Positions 30,313 through 39,643 of a stretch of DNA of 64,000 nt are shown piece by piece. Source of the DNA: Rhynchopus sp. YZ270_cl-10 (taxonomy: Eukaryota > Euglenozoa > Diplonemea > Diplonemida > Diplonemidae); contig OZ037844.1 of assembly GCA_964035575.1 (NCBI GenBank), forward strand, positions 620,001 through 684,000. Reading direction: 5' to 3'. Below the pieces are notes generated by a model that saw only the letters and a list, made by a program, of their open reading frames with translations, was not told the origin of the DNA and did no database searches. How positions within the stretch are numbered: position 1 is the stretch's first letter; every line of letters starts with the position of its first letter. A program made the position numbers and the translations under genes.

Positions 30313-31656
30313 TCACGTGGTGCCACCGTGTTCCAGGAGAACCTTCACCACATCCACACGTGCGTTCTTCCTGGCACGCTGCAACGCAGTGCACCCACCC
30401 CTCGTCCTGTGATTCACATCCACCTCAGGCAAGCCAACAAGATAGCGCACAGTCTCGGTGCGTACACAAGCAGCCGCAAGGGTGAGACATGTGTGTCCTT
30501 TGTTGTCTGTGACACACACTCCCGCACCTGTTTCCACCAACATCTTTACAAAAGCGAGTTCCCCTGAACGACAACCCACGTGCAGAGGCGAACGTCCCTT
30601 TTCGTCCTTGGTCTCGATGTCTGCCCCTGCATCAATGAGCACCTTCATCACATCAGAGCGCTTGCTAAACACTGCACGGTGCAGCGCTGTGGAGCCGTTG
30701 TTATTTGTTTGATTCACATCCACCCCCGTCATGCACAGAAGAGTACGCACAGTCTCGGTGTGTCCTGTATTTGCAGCAAGAATAAGACATGTGTCTCCAT
30801 CGTTGTCTGTGGCACTCACGTCCGCACCTGCTTTGACCAACATCTTCACAGTGTCAAGACACCCATCCTGGCTGGCCACAAGCAGAGGCGAACATCCGTC
30901 CTCTTCCTTCGCCTCCAGGTCTGCACCTGCATCAATCAGCACCTTCACCACATCGGAGTAATCTTGATAGGCTGCAAAGAGCAGAGCAGTGTAGCCGTCA
31001 GCTTTGTGATTCACGTCCACCTCGGGAAAACTCATAAGATAGCGCACAGTCTCGATGTGTCCAAAATATGACGCAACCATCAGACATGTGATATCTTTGT
31101 TGTCGTCTGTGACAGAGTACAGAGAAGACCTACCCTGTCCAGCCATGTGGGAGGACCCTGCAGTGTGTCAGGTGCTCATTGATGCAGGGGCAGACATCGA
31201 GACAAAGGACGACAGGGGACGTTCTCCTCTACACTTGGCTTGTCGTTCAGGAGCACTCGCAGTTGTGAAGATGTTGGTCAAAGCAGGTGTGGTAGTGTGT
31301 GGGACAAACGCAACGTTGCTGCAGACTGACTTCCAATGCTGCAAGAGGACCTCCGTGCGCGCAGTGTGGTCTGCGTGGATGCACTCACTCAGCAGCATCC
31401 CGAAGCCCATCTGCGTTGTCTCAACATACGGAAGAAGCAGTGCGAGGCATTCATCGTGGTTCCCTCTGCATGCCTCGTGCACAGCATCGAAGGCAACCGT
31501 TTTGCTGTCTGTGTCTGGGATGAGCTTCTCAAGTCCCACCCGCACGGCAGTCGTGTCGCCGTTCCTGGCAGCCTCCACCAAGACCTCGTCTGCAGAAAGC
31601 TTTCTTCTCTTTGGTGCCTTCTCGTCAGGTGTGCTGTCTGCGTGTCGCTTCGACAT
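30313..31656 (-). pseudogene. ANK-6: ankyrin gene split by an internal inversion
   Basis: The head starts at ATG 31656 (class II leader, KRRKL present) and runs normally to CSNVAFVPH near 31300. The next roughly 190 bp are inverted: read on the plus strand they encode PAMWEDPAVCQVLIDAG and the SPLHLACRSGALAVVKM repeat in the correct family sequence. From about 31109 down to 30313 the normal minus-strand frame resumes (TCLMVASYFGHIE through VLLEHGGTT). Both outer parts are in the same frame. As it stands, translation from the ATG enters the inverted segment antisense and stops at 31168, giving about 162 aa. The downstream part is almost identical to ANK-7. The sequence is otherwise clean, so the event looks recent. 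Confidence 0.85.
31110..31298 (+). other. Inverted segment inside ANK-6
   Basis: Plus-strand sense ankyrin coding sequence embedded in a minus-strand gene. Edges lie near GTGACAGAGTACAGAGAAGA on the left and GTGGTAGTGTGTGGGACAAA on the right. Short inverted matches at the edges (GTGAC/CACAC against GTGTG/GGGAC) could have mediated the flip. Exact breakpoints are uncertain by a few bases. Confidence 0.85.
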
Positions 31657-32390
31657 GGTTTTAATTCTGATCCTTTTTGTGGGGGTTGTGAGGTGAGTGG
31701 TGGGTGGTATCCATTCTCCATAAAGATATCTGGAGGGCTGTGGCCTGCAGCATCCACACTGTGGACACAGATGCTGCACTTTGCCGCCAACAGGAAGCTG
31801 GACAGCAATCAGGAGATGGGCACGGGGCCTGAGGACAACGTTGCAGACGATTGGTAAGGCCGTGATGGACCGAGGGTGTTTGCGCAGGGACACGGCTGGT
31901 GCTCAGGGAACGTCGAAGTGTGAAGCTAGGGGTATTCCTATACATTTTTGCCTTGTCCGTTGCCAGTTACCCGGTACTGCGGAATAGGACTGCCCTTGTG
32001 GGGGGCGGAGAGGAGGTGGAGTTGCCTAGTAGCAAAGGTGTGTAGAAACCAATGGGAAATGAGTGTTGAGAAAGACAGAGATGTCGTACCGAAAACAAAA
32101 GTGGGGCAGGCAGTCGTTTCTGTTTCCTATTGGAAAGCTGGGTTTTAAAAGAATAATAAAGTGCCCTGTTCGTAGTACTGTTATGAACGTGAGACACCAA
32201 AACCATAAAAGTACCCCAACTAAATATGGACCAAACTATGTCCGGTCCAAACAGTTTACGAAGACTATAGATGTTATCACCACCTTGTCACCTTCACTTC
32301 CCTCTTTTCATTCCAAATGTCATTCCATCCCCCCTTTGTGAGCTAACGCGATCCTCACGAAAGACCAGGAAAAGCCACCGAGAAAGCTAC
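31657..32390 (-). repeat. ANK-6 upstream spacer with class II leader; duplicate of 29592-30312
   Basis: The leader next to ATG 31656 is class II: CACAAAAAGGATCAGAATTA followed by AAACC, lacking the CATAAAAG...ATCTTCACAA segment of class I. Upstream is CCAGATATCTTTATGGAGAA, then the CAGCATCCACACTGTGGACA block and sequence nearly identical to the ANK-5 spacer, including the 3' end of ANK-7. No gene seen. Confidence 0.65.
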
Positions 32391-33740
32391 TCACGTGGTG
32401 CCACCGTGTTCCAGGAGAACCTTCACCACATCCACACGTGCGTTCTTCCTGGCACGCTGCAACGCAGTGCACCCACCCCTCGTCCTGTGATTCACATCCA
32501 CCTCAGGCAAGCCAACAAGATAGCGCACAGTCTCGGTGCGTACACAAGCAGCCGCAAGGGTGAGACATGTGTGTCCTTTGTTGTCTGTGACACACACTCC
32601 CGCACCTGTTTCCACCAACATCTTTACAAAAGCGAGTTCCCCTGAACGACAACCCACGTGCAGAGGCGAACGTCCCTTTTCGTCCTTGGTCTCGATGTCT
32701 GCCCCTGCATCAATGAGCACCTTCATCACATCAGAGCGCTTGCTAAACACTGCACGGTGCAGCGCTGTGGAGCCGTTGTTATTTGTTTGATTCACATCCA
32801 CCTCAGGCATGCACAGAAGAGTACGCACAGTCTCGGTGTGTCCTTTATTTGCAGCAAGAATAAGACATGTGTCTCCATCGTTGTCTGTGGCACTCACGTC
32901 CGCACCTGCTTTGACCAACATCTTCACAGTGTCAAGAGACCCATCCATGCTGGCCAGGAGCAGAGGCGAATATCCGTTCTCGTCCTCTGCATCCATGTCT
33001 GCACCTGCATCAATGAGCACCTCCACCACATCGAGGAAATCTTCTTGACCTGCCCAGTGCAACGCAGTGAAGTCATCACCTGCGTGATTCACGTCCACTT
33101 CAGGCAAGTCCACAAGATAGCGCACAGTCTCGGTGTGTCCAAAATACGCCGCAAGGGTAAGACATGTGTGTCCTTTGCTGTCTCTGGCACTCACGTCTGC
33201 ACCCGCTTTGAGTAACATCATGACAGTGTCTGCTGCTCCTTCGTTGCCTGCAAAGAGCAGAGGCGAGTCTCCCTTCTCATCCTTTGTCTCGATGTCTGCC
33301 CCTGCATCAATGAGCACCTGACACACTGCAGGGTCCGCCCACATGGCTGGACAGGGTCGGTCTCCAGTGTCCTCCTGCCCGTGTGGAACAAACGCGACGT
33401 TGCTGCAGACTGACTTCCAATGCTGCAAGAGGACCTCCGTGCACGCAGTGTGGTCTGCGTGGATGCACTCACTCAGCAGCATCCCGAAGCCCATCTGCGT
33501 TGTCTCAACATGCGGAAGAAGCAGTGCGAGGCATTCATCGTGGTTCCCTCTGCATGCCTCGTGCACAGCATCGAAGGCAACCGTTTTGCTGTCTGTGTCT
33601 GGGCTGAGCTTCTCAAGTCCCACCCGCACGGCAGTCGTGTCGCCGTTCCTGGCAGCCTCCACCAAGACCGAGTCTGCAGAAAGCGTTGTTCCGTTTGGTG
33701 CCTTCTCGTCAGGTGTGCTGTCTGCGTGTCGCTTCGACAT
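32391..33740 (-). CDS. ANK-7: ankyrin-repeat protein, 9 repeats
   Basis: 449 aa, ATG at 33740, class I leader. The head has the KAPNGTTLSADSV variant, so the KRRKL basic motif is missing. Nine repeats in three trios follow. The last two trios are almost identical to those of ANK-6, showing a recent duplication of this part. The C-terminus is VLLEHGGTT; the stop lies inside ACGTGAGTAGC, so a good splice-donor match (GTGAGT) overlaps the stop codon as in ANK-6, -8, -9, -10 and -13. Confidence 0.9.
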   Translation of the reverse strand: MSKRHADSTPDEKAPNGTTLSADSVLVEAARNGDTTAVRVGLEKLSPDTDSKTVAFDAVHEACRGNHDECLALLLPHVETTQMGFGMLLSECIHADHTACTEVLLQHWKSVCSNVAFVPHGQEDTGDRPCPAMWADPAVCQVLIDAGADIETKDEKGDSPLLFAGNEGAADTVMMLLKAGADVSARDSKGHTCLTLAAYFGHTETVRYLVDLPEVDVNHAGDDFTALHWAGQEDFLDVVEVLIDAGADMDAEDENGYSPLLLASMDGSLDTVKMLVKAGADVSATDNDGDTCLILAANKGHTETVRTLLCMPEVDVNQTNNNGSTALHRAVFSKRSDVMKVLIDAGADIETKDEKGRSPLHVGCRSGELAFVKMLVETGAGVCVTDNKGHTCLTLAAACVRTETVRYLVGLPEVDVNHRTRGGCTALQRARKNARVDVVKVLLEHGGTT

Positions 33741-34409
33741 GGTTTGTGAAGATGTTGATATTCAATGTTGTGTCTTTTATGCTGTTTCTTTTTGTGGAGG
33801 TTGTGAGGTGAGTGGTGGGTGTCCCTGAACTGCCTCCCGCCGATGACAAGCACAGACACAGGACAAACAGATGTGTTCCAAAATAACGTATCCCTTGTTC
33901 GTGACAGAGCCCTTGGCAACCAATTCGCTGTGTCGTAATCAAACCACCTAGAAGGCATCTTTGCCTTGTCCCTTACCCGACTCTGGAAGCGGGATCCTGG
34001 ATGAGGACTGCCCATGAGGAGGTGGGGGAGATGGAAAGAGCAACCGATGGGAAATGAGTGTTGAGAAAGACAGAGATGTCGTACCGAAACAAAAGTGGGG
34101 CAGGCAGTCGTTTCTATTTCCTATTGGAAAGCTGGGTTTTGAAAGGATAATGACAATAAAATACTGTGTTCGTAAAAATGGTGACCGTGTGAAGTACCAA
34201 ATGAAATGCAAAACCGTAAAATACGGACCAAACTATGTCCGGTCCAAACAGTTTATGAAGACGGAAATAATAATGGATGCTATCACACGCCTGTGACGTT
34301 GGTGCAGTGTCACCTTCACTTCCCTCTTTTCATTCCAAATGTCATTCCATCCCCCTTTGTGAGCTAACGCGATCCTCACGAAATACCAGGAAAAGCAAAA
34401 GAAAGCTAC
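33741..34409 (-). other. ANK-7 upstream spacer and ANK-8 3' flank
   Basis: 669 bp. Class I leader for ANK-7, then unique sequence (33840-33960), then a segment shared with the spacer upstream of ANK-12 (GATGAGGACTGCCCATGAGG, AATACTGTGTTCGTAAAAAT, CGGACCAAACTATGTCCGGT). It ends in the 3' flank common to cluster 2 genes. No gene seen. Confidence 0.65.
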
Positions 34410-36521
34410 TCACGCGGTGGGTTCGTCGCTGGCACCGTGTTCCAGGAGAACCTGCACCACATCTGCATGTGGTTTCTTCCTCGCACGCTGCAACGCAGTG
34501 TGGCCCGCCCTCGTCCTGTGATTCACATCCACCTCAGGCAAGCCAACAAGATAGCGCACAGTCTCGGTGTGTCCACGAAATGCCGCCAGGGTAAGACACG
34601 TGTCTCCTTTGTTATCTGTGACACACACTCCCGCACCTGCTTCCACCAACATCTTTACAAAAGCCAGTTCCCCTGAACGACAAGCCACGTGCAGAGGTGA
34701 ACTTCCCTTCTCGCTCTTTGCCTCGATGTCTGCCCCTGCATCAATTAGAACATGAACTATACCTGACTGCTTCCGAAACACTGCGCGGTGCAGTGAAGTG
34801 TAGCCCGTGTTATTTGACTGATTCACATCCACCTCAGGCATGCACAGAAGAGTACGCACAGTCTCGGTGTGTCCATAATACACCGCAAGGATAAGACACG
34901 TGTCTCCTATGTTGTCTGCAACACTCATGTCCGCACCTGCTTTGATCAACATCTTCGCAGCGTCCAGTGCCCCTGAGACACTGGCCACGAGAAGAGGCGA
35001 ACATCCGTCCTCGTCCTTTGCCTCGATGTCTGCCCCTGCATCAATGAGCACCTGCACTACATCTGCATGATTTTTCTCGGCTGCAAGGACCACTGCAGTG
35101 CAGTGATCAGTAGCTTTGTGATTCACGTCCACATCCTTCAAACCCACAAGATAGCGCACAGTCTCGGTGTGTCCAAAATATGCCGCAAGGATAAGACACG
35201 TGTTTCCTCCCTTGTCAATGGCACACACTCCCGCACCTGCTTTGACCAACATCTTCACAACAGAGAGTGATGCTGAACAACAAGCCAAGTGCAGAGGAGA
35301 ACGTCCCCTGTCATCCTTTGTCTCGACGCCAGCCCCTGCATCAATGAGCACCTGACACACTGCAGGGTCCGCCCACATGGCTGGACAGGGTCGGTCTTTC
35401 TCGTCTTCCTCCTTCCCGTGTGGGACAAGCCCAACGTTGCTGCAGACTGACTTCCAATGCTGCAAGAGGACCTCCGTGCACGCAGTGTGGTCTGCGTGGA
35501 CGCACTCACTCAGCAGCATCCCGAAGCCCATCTGCGTTGTCTCAACATACGGAAGAAGCAGTGTGAGGCATTCATCGTGGTTCCCTCTGCATGCCTCGTG
35601 CACAGCATCGAAGGAAACCGTTTTGCTGTCTGTGTGAGAGCTGAGCTTCTCAAGTCCCGCCCGCACGGCAGTCGTGTCGCCGTTCCTGGCAGCCTCCACC
35701 AAGGCAAAGTGGAGCACGTCCTCTGCCCCTGCAAGCACCGCACGCAGCACAAGAGCTGCCTCCTCATCAACAGGCTTGCCCACAGCACCGCCAGAAAGAA
35801 GTGCCTTCACACAGGCAAGGTGATGCCCAGCAACAGCAGCATCCAGCGCAGTCATCCCATCAACACAGTGTTCACAGTCTGCACCCTTCGCAACAAGAAA
35901 CTGCACCACATCCGCATCGCCACGGCACGCTGCAATGTACAGCGGACGTGCACGGCTCGCGTCGTTCTCACTGTGCACCTCCAGCCCTGCCCCAGACGCG
36001 ACGAGCAGCTCTGCACTCGCAAGATCCCCAAGGTGTGCAGCCACACACAACGGCTTGATGCGCCTCCCATTCAGGTCCAGCTTGTGTTCCTTCAGCAGCA
36101 TCGCAAGCACCTCCACTCGCTTCAGGTGCAGACAGGTCAGCAAGAGCTCGTCCACATCGACTTCCAAGCAGACACGGGTGTTGTCCGAGCATGACTTCCA
36201 ATGCTGCAAGAGGACCTCCGTGCACGCAGTGTGGTCTGCGTGGATGCACTCACTCAGCAGGATCCCAAAGCCGTTCGTTCGGTCAACGTAGTGGGGAAGA
36301 AGCCGTGCGAGGTCTTTATCGTGGTTCCCTCTGCATGCCTCGTGCACAGCATCGAAGGCAACCGTTTTGCTGTCTGTGTCTGGGCTGAGCTTCTCAAGTC
36401 CCACCCGCACGGCAGTCGTGTCGCCGTTCCTGGCAGCCTCCACCAAGACCGAGTCTGCAGAAAGCTTTCTTCTCTTTGGTGCCTTCTCGTCAGGTGTGCT
36501 GTCTGCGTGTCGCTTCGACAT
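34410..36521 (-). CDS. ANK-8: long-type ankyrin protein with duplicated head
   Basis: 703 aa. I chose ATG 36521 (MSKRHADS), although the frame is open for 52 more codons upstream; the family start is unambiguous. First head with KRRKL, the long-type block (VCLEVDVDELLLTC ... AALVLRAVLAGAEDVLHF), second head, then nine repeats in three trios and the end LLEHGASDEPTA. The long block differs from ANK-5 by only a few bases in about 700. Class II leader (no CATAAAAG segment). The stop TGA is within GCGTGAGTAGC. Uninterrupted; likely expressed, function unknown beyond protein binding. Confidence 0.9.
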   Translation of the reverse strand: MSKRHADSTPDEKAPKRRKLSADSVLVEAARNGDTTAVRVGLEKLSPDTDSKTVAFDAVHEACRGNHDKDLARLLPHYVDRTNGFGILLSECIHADHTACTEVLLQHWKSCSDNTRVCLEVDVDELLLTCLHLKRVEVLAMLLKEHKLDLNGRRIKPLCVAAHLGDLASAELLVASGAGLEVHSENDASRARPLYIAACRGDADVVQFLVAKGADCEHCVDGMTALDAAVAGHHLACVKALLSGGAVGKPVDEEAALVLRAVLAGAEDVLHFALVEAARNGDTTAVRAGLEKLSSHTDSKTVSFDAVHEACRGNHDECLTLLLPYVETTQMGFGMLLSECVHADHTACTEVLLQHWKSVCSNVGLVPHGKEEDEKDRPCPAMWADPAVCQVLIDAGAGVETKDDRGRSPLHLACCSASLSVVKMLVKAGAGVCAIDKGGNTCLILAAYFGHTETVRYLVGLKDVDVNHKATDHCTAVVLAAEKNHADVVQVLIDAGADIEAKDEDGCSPLLVASVSGALDAAKMLIKAGADMSVADNIGDTCLILAVYYGHTETVRTLLCMPEVDVNQSNNTGYTSLHRAVFRKQSGIVHVLIDAGADIEAKSEKGSSPLHVACRSGELAFVKMLVEAGAGVCVTDNKGDTCLTLAAFRGHTETVRYLVGLPEVDVNHRTRAGHTALQRARKKPHADVVQVLLEHGASDEPTA

Positions 36522-37115
36522 GGTTTTAATTCTGATCCTTTTTGTGGAGGTTGTGAGGTGAGTGGTGGGTGGTATACATTCTCCATAAAGATATCTGGAG
36601 GGCTGTGTGTGGCCTGCAGCATCCACACTGTGGACACAGATGCTGCACTTTGCCGCCAACAGGAAGCTGGACAGCAATCAGGAGATGACACGGAGATGGG
36701 CACGGGGCCTGAGGACAACGTTGCAGACGATTGGTAAGGCCGTGATGGACCGAGGGTGTTTGCGTGGCGACACGGCTGGTGTGCTCAGGGAACGTAGAAG
36801 TGTGAAGCTAGGGGTATTCCTATACATTTTTGCCTTGTCCGTTGCCAGTTACCCGGTACTGCGGAATTGGACTGCCCTTGTGGGGGGCGGAGAGGAGGTG
36901 GAGGAGGTGGAGATGCCTAGTAGCAAAGGTGTGTAGAAACCAATGGGAAATGAGTGTTGAGAAAGACAGAGATGTCGTACCGAAAACAAAAGTGGGGCAG
37001 GCAGTCGTTTCTATTTCCTATTGGAAAGCTGGGTTTTGAAAGAATAATACAGTGCCCTGTTCGTAGTACTGTGTACCGGTGGGGTGGGGGTGGGGATAAA
37101 AATTCTACCACAACC

Positions 37116-37224
37116 AACTATTCTGGGCCGGAACAAAACTGGAACACCCCAAAAATTCCAAGTGTCTCAGTTTTCTCTGCCCCAGAATATTTCTATCCAA
37201 AAATAGTTACGGCCCAGAATAGTT
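37116..37224. mobile_element. 109-bp TIR-bounded insert
   Basis: AACTATTCTGGGCCG and CGGCCCAGAATAGTT form 15-bp perfect terminal inverted repeats. The insert and its surroundings are absent from the related spacers of ANK-5, ANK-6, ANK-7 and ANK-12. Another CCAGAATAT half-site lies inside. No coding capacity. A second copy is at 39353-39463. Confidence 0.5.
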
Positions 37225-37244
37225 CCGTTCACGGTTTGGACGTT

Positions 37245-37269
37245 CATAGTTTGGTTCGACCAAACTATG
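37245..37269. repeat. Perfect 11-bp-arm palindrome CATAGTTTGGT/ACCAAACTATG
   Basis: 11-bp arms around TCG. Single arms (ACCAAACTATG) occur in every cluster 2 spacer as ACCAAACTATGTCCGGTCCA. Only the ANK-8 and ANK-9 spacers have both arms. Confidence 0.6.
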
Positions 37270-37403
37270 ACCGGTCCAAACGGTAATAATAATGGATGCT
37301 ATCACACGCCTGTAACGTTGGTGCAGTGTCACCTTCACTTCCTTCTTTTCATTCCAATTGTCATCCCCCCTTAAATGCCAGGAAAAGCCACCAAGAAAGC
37401 TAC

Positions 37404-38771
37404 TCACGCGGTGCGTTCGTCGCTGGCACCATGTTCAAGGAGAACCTGCACCACACCTGCATGTTGTTTCTGCCTCGCACGCTGCAACGCAGTGTGGCCC
37501 GCCCTCGTCCTGTGATTCACGTACACCTCTGGCAAGCCCACAAGATAGCGCACAACCTTGTTCTGTCCACGAAATGCCGCGAGCGTCAGGCATGTCTCTC
37601 CTCCGTTGTCTGTGACACAGACTCCTGCACCTGCTTCGACCAACATCTTCACCACGGCCAGTTCCCCTGAACGGCACGCCACGTGCAGAGGCGACCGTCC
37701 CATCTCGTCCTTTGTCTCGATGTCTGCCCCTGCATCAATGAGCAATTCCACCATAGCTGCATGAACTTTCAATACCGCATTGTGCAGTGCAGTGCGACCG
37801 CTCAGACCTCTCTGATTCATGTCTACCTCAGGCAAGCTAACAAGATAGCGCACAGTCTCGGTTTCTCCAAAATATGCCGCAAGGGTAAGACATGTGTCTC
37901 CTTCATTGTCTGCGACACGCACCTCCGCACCCGCTCTTACCAATATCTTCACAAGCGCAAGTTCCCCGTTCTCACTTGCCCAGTGCAGAGGCGAACGACC
38001 CAAGTTGTTCTTGGCCTCGATATCTGCCCCTGCATCAATGAGCACCTTAGCCACATCGGGATACTTTCCATCCACTGCACAGTGCAGCGCAGAACGGCAG
38101 TCGGCAGCTTTGTGATTCACATCCACATTCTTCAAACCCACAAGATAGCGCACAGTCTCTGTGTGTCCATTCCATGCTGCAAGTGTAAGACATGTTTCTC
38201 CTTCGTTGTCTGTGACACGCACATCCGCACTTGCTTCGACCAACATCTTCACAGTTGCGTGAAACTTGCCAGAAAAGCAAGCTACGAGCAGAGGAGAACG
38301 TCCCAAGTCGTCGTTTGTCTCGATGTCTGCCCCTGCATCAATGAGCACCTGACACACTGCAGGGTCCTCCCACATGGCTGGACAGGGTTGGTCTTCTTCT
38401 TCCTCCTGCCCGTGTGGGACAAACGCAACGTTGCTGCAGACTGACTTCCAATGCTGCAAGAGGACCTCCGTGCACGCAGTGTGGTCTGCGTGGACGCACT
38501 CACTCAGCAGCATCCCGAAGCCCATCTGCGTTGTCCTAACATACGGAAGAAGCAGTGCGAGGCATTCATCGTGGTTCCCTCTGCATGCCTCGTGCACAGC
38601 ATCGAAGGCAACCGTTTTGCTGTCTGTGTCTGGGCTGAGCTGCTCAAGTCCTGTCCGCACGGCAGTCGTGTCGCCGTTCCTGGCAGCCTCCACCAAGACC
38701 TCGTCTGCAGAAAGTGTTGTTCCGTTTGATGCCTTCTCGTCAGGTGTGCTGTCTGCGTGTCGCTTCGACAT
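37404..38771 (-). CDS. ANK-9: ankyrin-repeat protein, 9 repeats
   Basis: 455 aa from ATG 38771 (the open frame extends 41 codons upstream but the family start is clear). Head variant KASNGTTLSADEV, without KRRKL. Nine repeats in three trios. The first two trios (FHATVKMLVEASADV, DGKYPDVAKVLIDAG, LALVKILVRAGAEV) match ANK-11 and ANK-14 of cluster 3 rather than its neighbours, so trios are shared across clusters. The last trio and the tail GASDERTA match ANK-8 and ANK-10. This mosaic ancestry is best explained by recombination between clusters. Class II leader. Confidence 0.9.
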   Translation of the reverse strand: MSKRHADSTPDEKASNGTTLSADEVLVEAARNGDTTAVRTGLEQLSPDTDSKTVAFDAVHEACRGNHDECLALLLPYVRTTQMGFGMLLSECVHADHTACTEVLLQHWKSVCSNVAFVPHGQEEEEDQPCPAMWEDPAVCQVLIDAGADIETNDDLGRSPLLVACFSGKFHATVKMLVEASADVRVTDNEGETCLTLAAWNGHTETVRYLVGLKNVDVNHKAADCRSALHCAVDGKYPDVAKVLIDAGADIEAKNNLGRSPLHWASENGELALVKILVRAGAEVRVADNEGDTCLTLAAYFGETETVRYLVSLPEVDMNQRGLSGRTALHNAVLKVHAAMVELLIDAGADIETKDEMGRSPLHVACRSGELAVVKMLVEAGAGVCVTDNGGETCLTLAAFRGQNKVVRYLVGLPEVYVNHRTRAGHTALQRARQKQHAGVVQVLLEHGASDERTA

Positions 38772-39643
38772 GGTTTTAATTCTGATCCTTTTTGTGGAGG
38801 TTGTGAGGTGAGTGGTGGGTGGTATACATTCTCCATAAAGACAACTGGAGGGCTGTGGCCTGCAGCATCCACACTGTGGACACAGATGCTGCACTTTGCC
38901 GCCAACAGGAAGCTGGACAGCAATCAGGAGATGACACGGAGATGGGCACGGGGCCTGAGGACAACGTTGCAGACGATTGGTCAGGCCGTGATGGACCGAG
39001 GGTGTTTGCGCAGTGATACGGTTAGTGCGCTCAGGGAACGTAGAAGTGTGAAGCTAGGGGTATTCCTATACATTTTTGCCTTGTCCGTTGCCAGTTACCC
39101 GGTACTGCGGAATATGACTGCCCTTGTGGGGGGCGGAGAGGAGGTGGAGTTGCCTAGTAGCAAAGGTGTGTAGAAACCAATGGGAAATGAGTGTTGAGAA
39201 AGACAGAGATGTCGTACCGAAAACAAAAGTGGGGCAGGCAGTCGTTTCTATTTCCTATTGGAAAGCTGGGTTTTGAAAGAATAATACAGTGCCCTGTTCG
39301 TAGTACTGTGTACCGGTGGGGTGGGGGTGGGGATAAAAATTCTACCACAACCAACTAATCTGGGCCGGAACAAAACTGGAACACCCCAAAAAATTCCAAG
39401 TGTCTCAGTTTTCTCCTGCCCCAGAATATTTCTATCCAAAAATAGTTACGGCCCAGAATAGTTCCGTTCACGGTTTGGACGTTCATAGTTTGGTTCGACC
39501 AAACTATGACCGGTCCAAACGGTAATAATAATGGATGCTGATCACACGCCTGTAACGTTGGTGCAGTGTCACCTTCACTTCCTTCTTTTCATTCCAATTG
39601 TCATCCCCCCTTAAATTCCAGGAAAAGCCACCAAGAAAGCCAC
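38772..39643 (-). repeat. ANK-9 upstream spacer; duplicate of 36522-37403
   Basis: Near-identical copy of the ANK-8 spacer, including class II leader, TIR insert (39353-39463), the CATAGTTTGGT palindrome and the ANK-10 3' flank. No gene seen. Confidence 0.7.
39353..39463. mobile_element. TIR-bounded insert, second copy
   Basis: Same insert as 37116-37224 with one mismatch in the left inverted repeat (AACTAATCTGGGCCG) and a one-base difference in an A run. It was copied with the spacer. Confidence 0.5.

Larger units (their letters stand above)
36522..37403 (-). repeat. ANK-8 upstream spacer; duplicate of 38772-39643
   Basis: 882 bp almost identical to the spacer upstream of ANK-9. It contains the class II leader, the CAGCATCCACACTGTGGACA block, a small TIR-bounded insert (37116-37224), a perfect palindrome (37245-37269) and the 3' flank of ANK-9. 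No gene seen. Confidence 0.7.

Noticed and set aside
31055-31696. Plus-strand 213-aa ankyrin-like open frame as an independent gene
   Set aside because: Only its central part (about 31110-31298) is sense ankyrin sequence; both ends are antisense to ANK-6. It is explained by the inversion.
35457-36194. Plus-strand 245-aa open frame (MLQEDLRARSVVCVDALTQQ...) present in every long-type ankyrin gene
   Set aside because: It is the antisense shadow of the conserved head and long block. Its conservation follows from the minus-strand gene, and copies in short-type genes end at different places.
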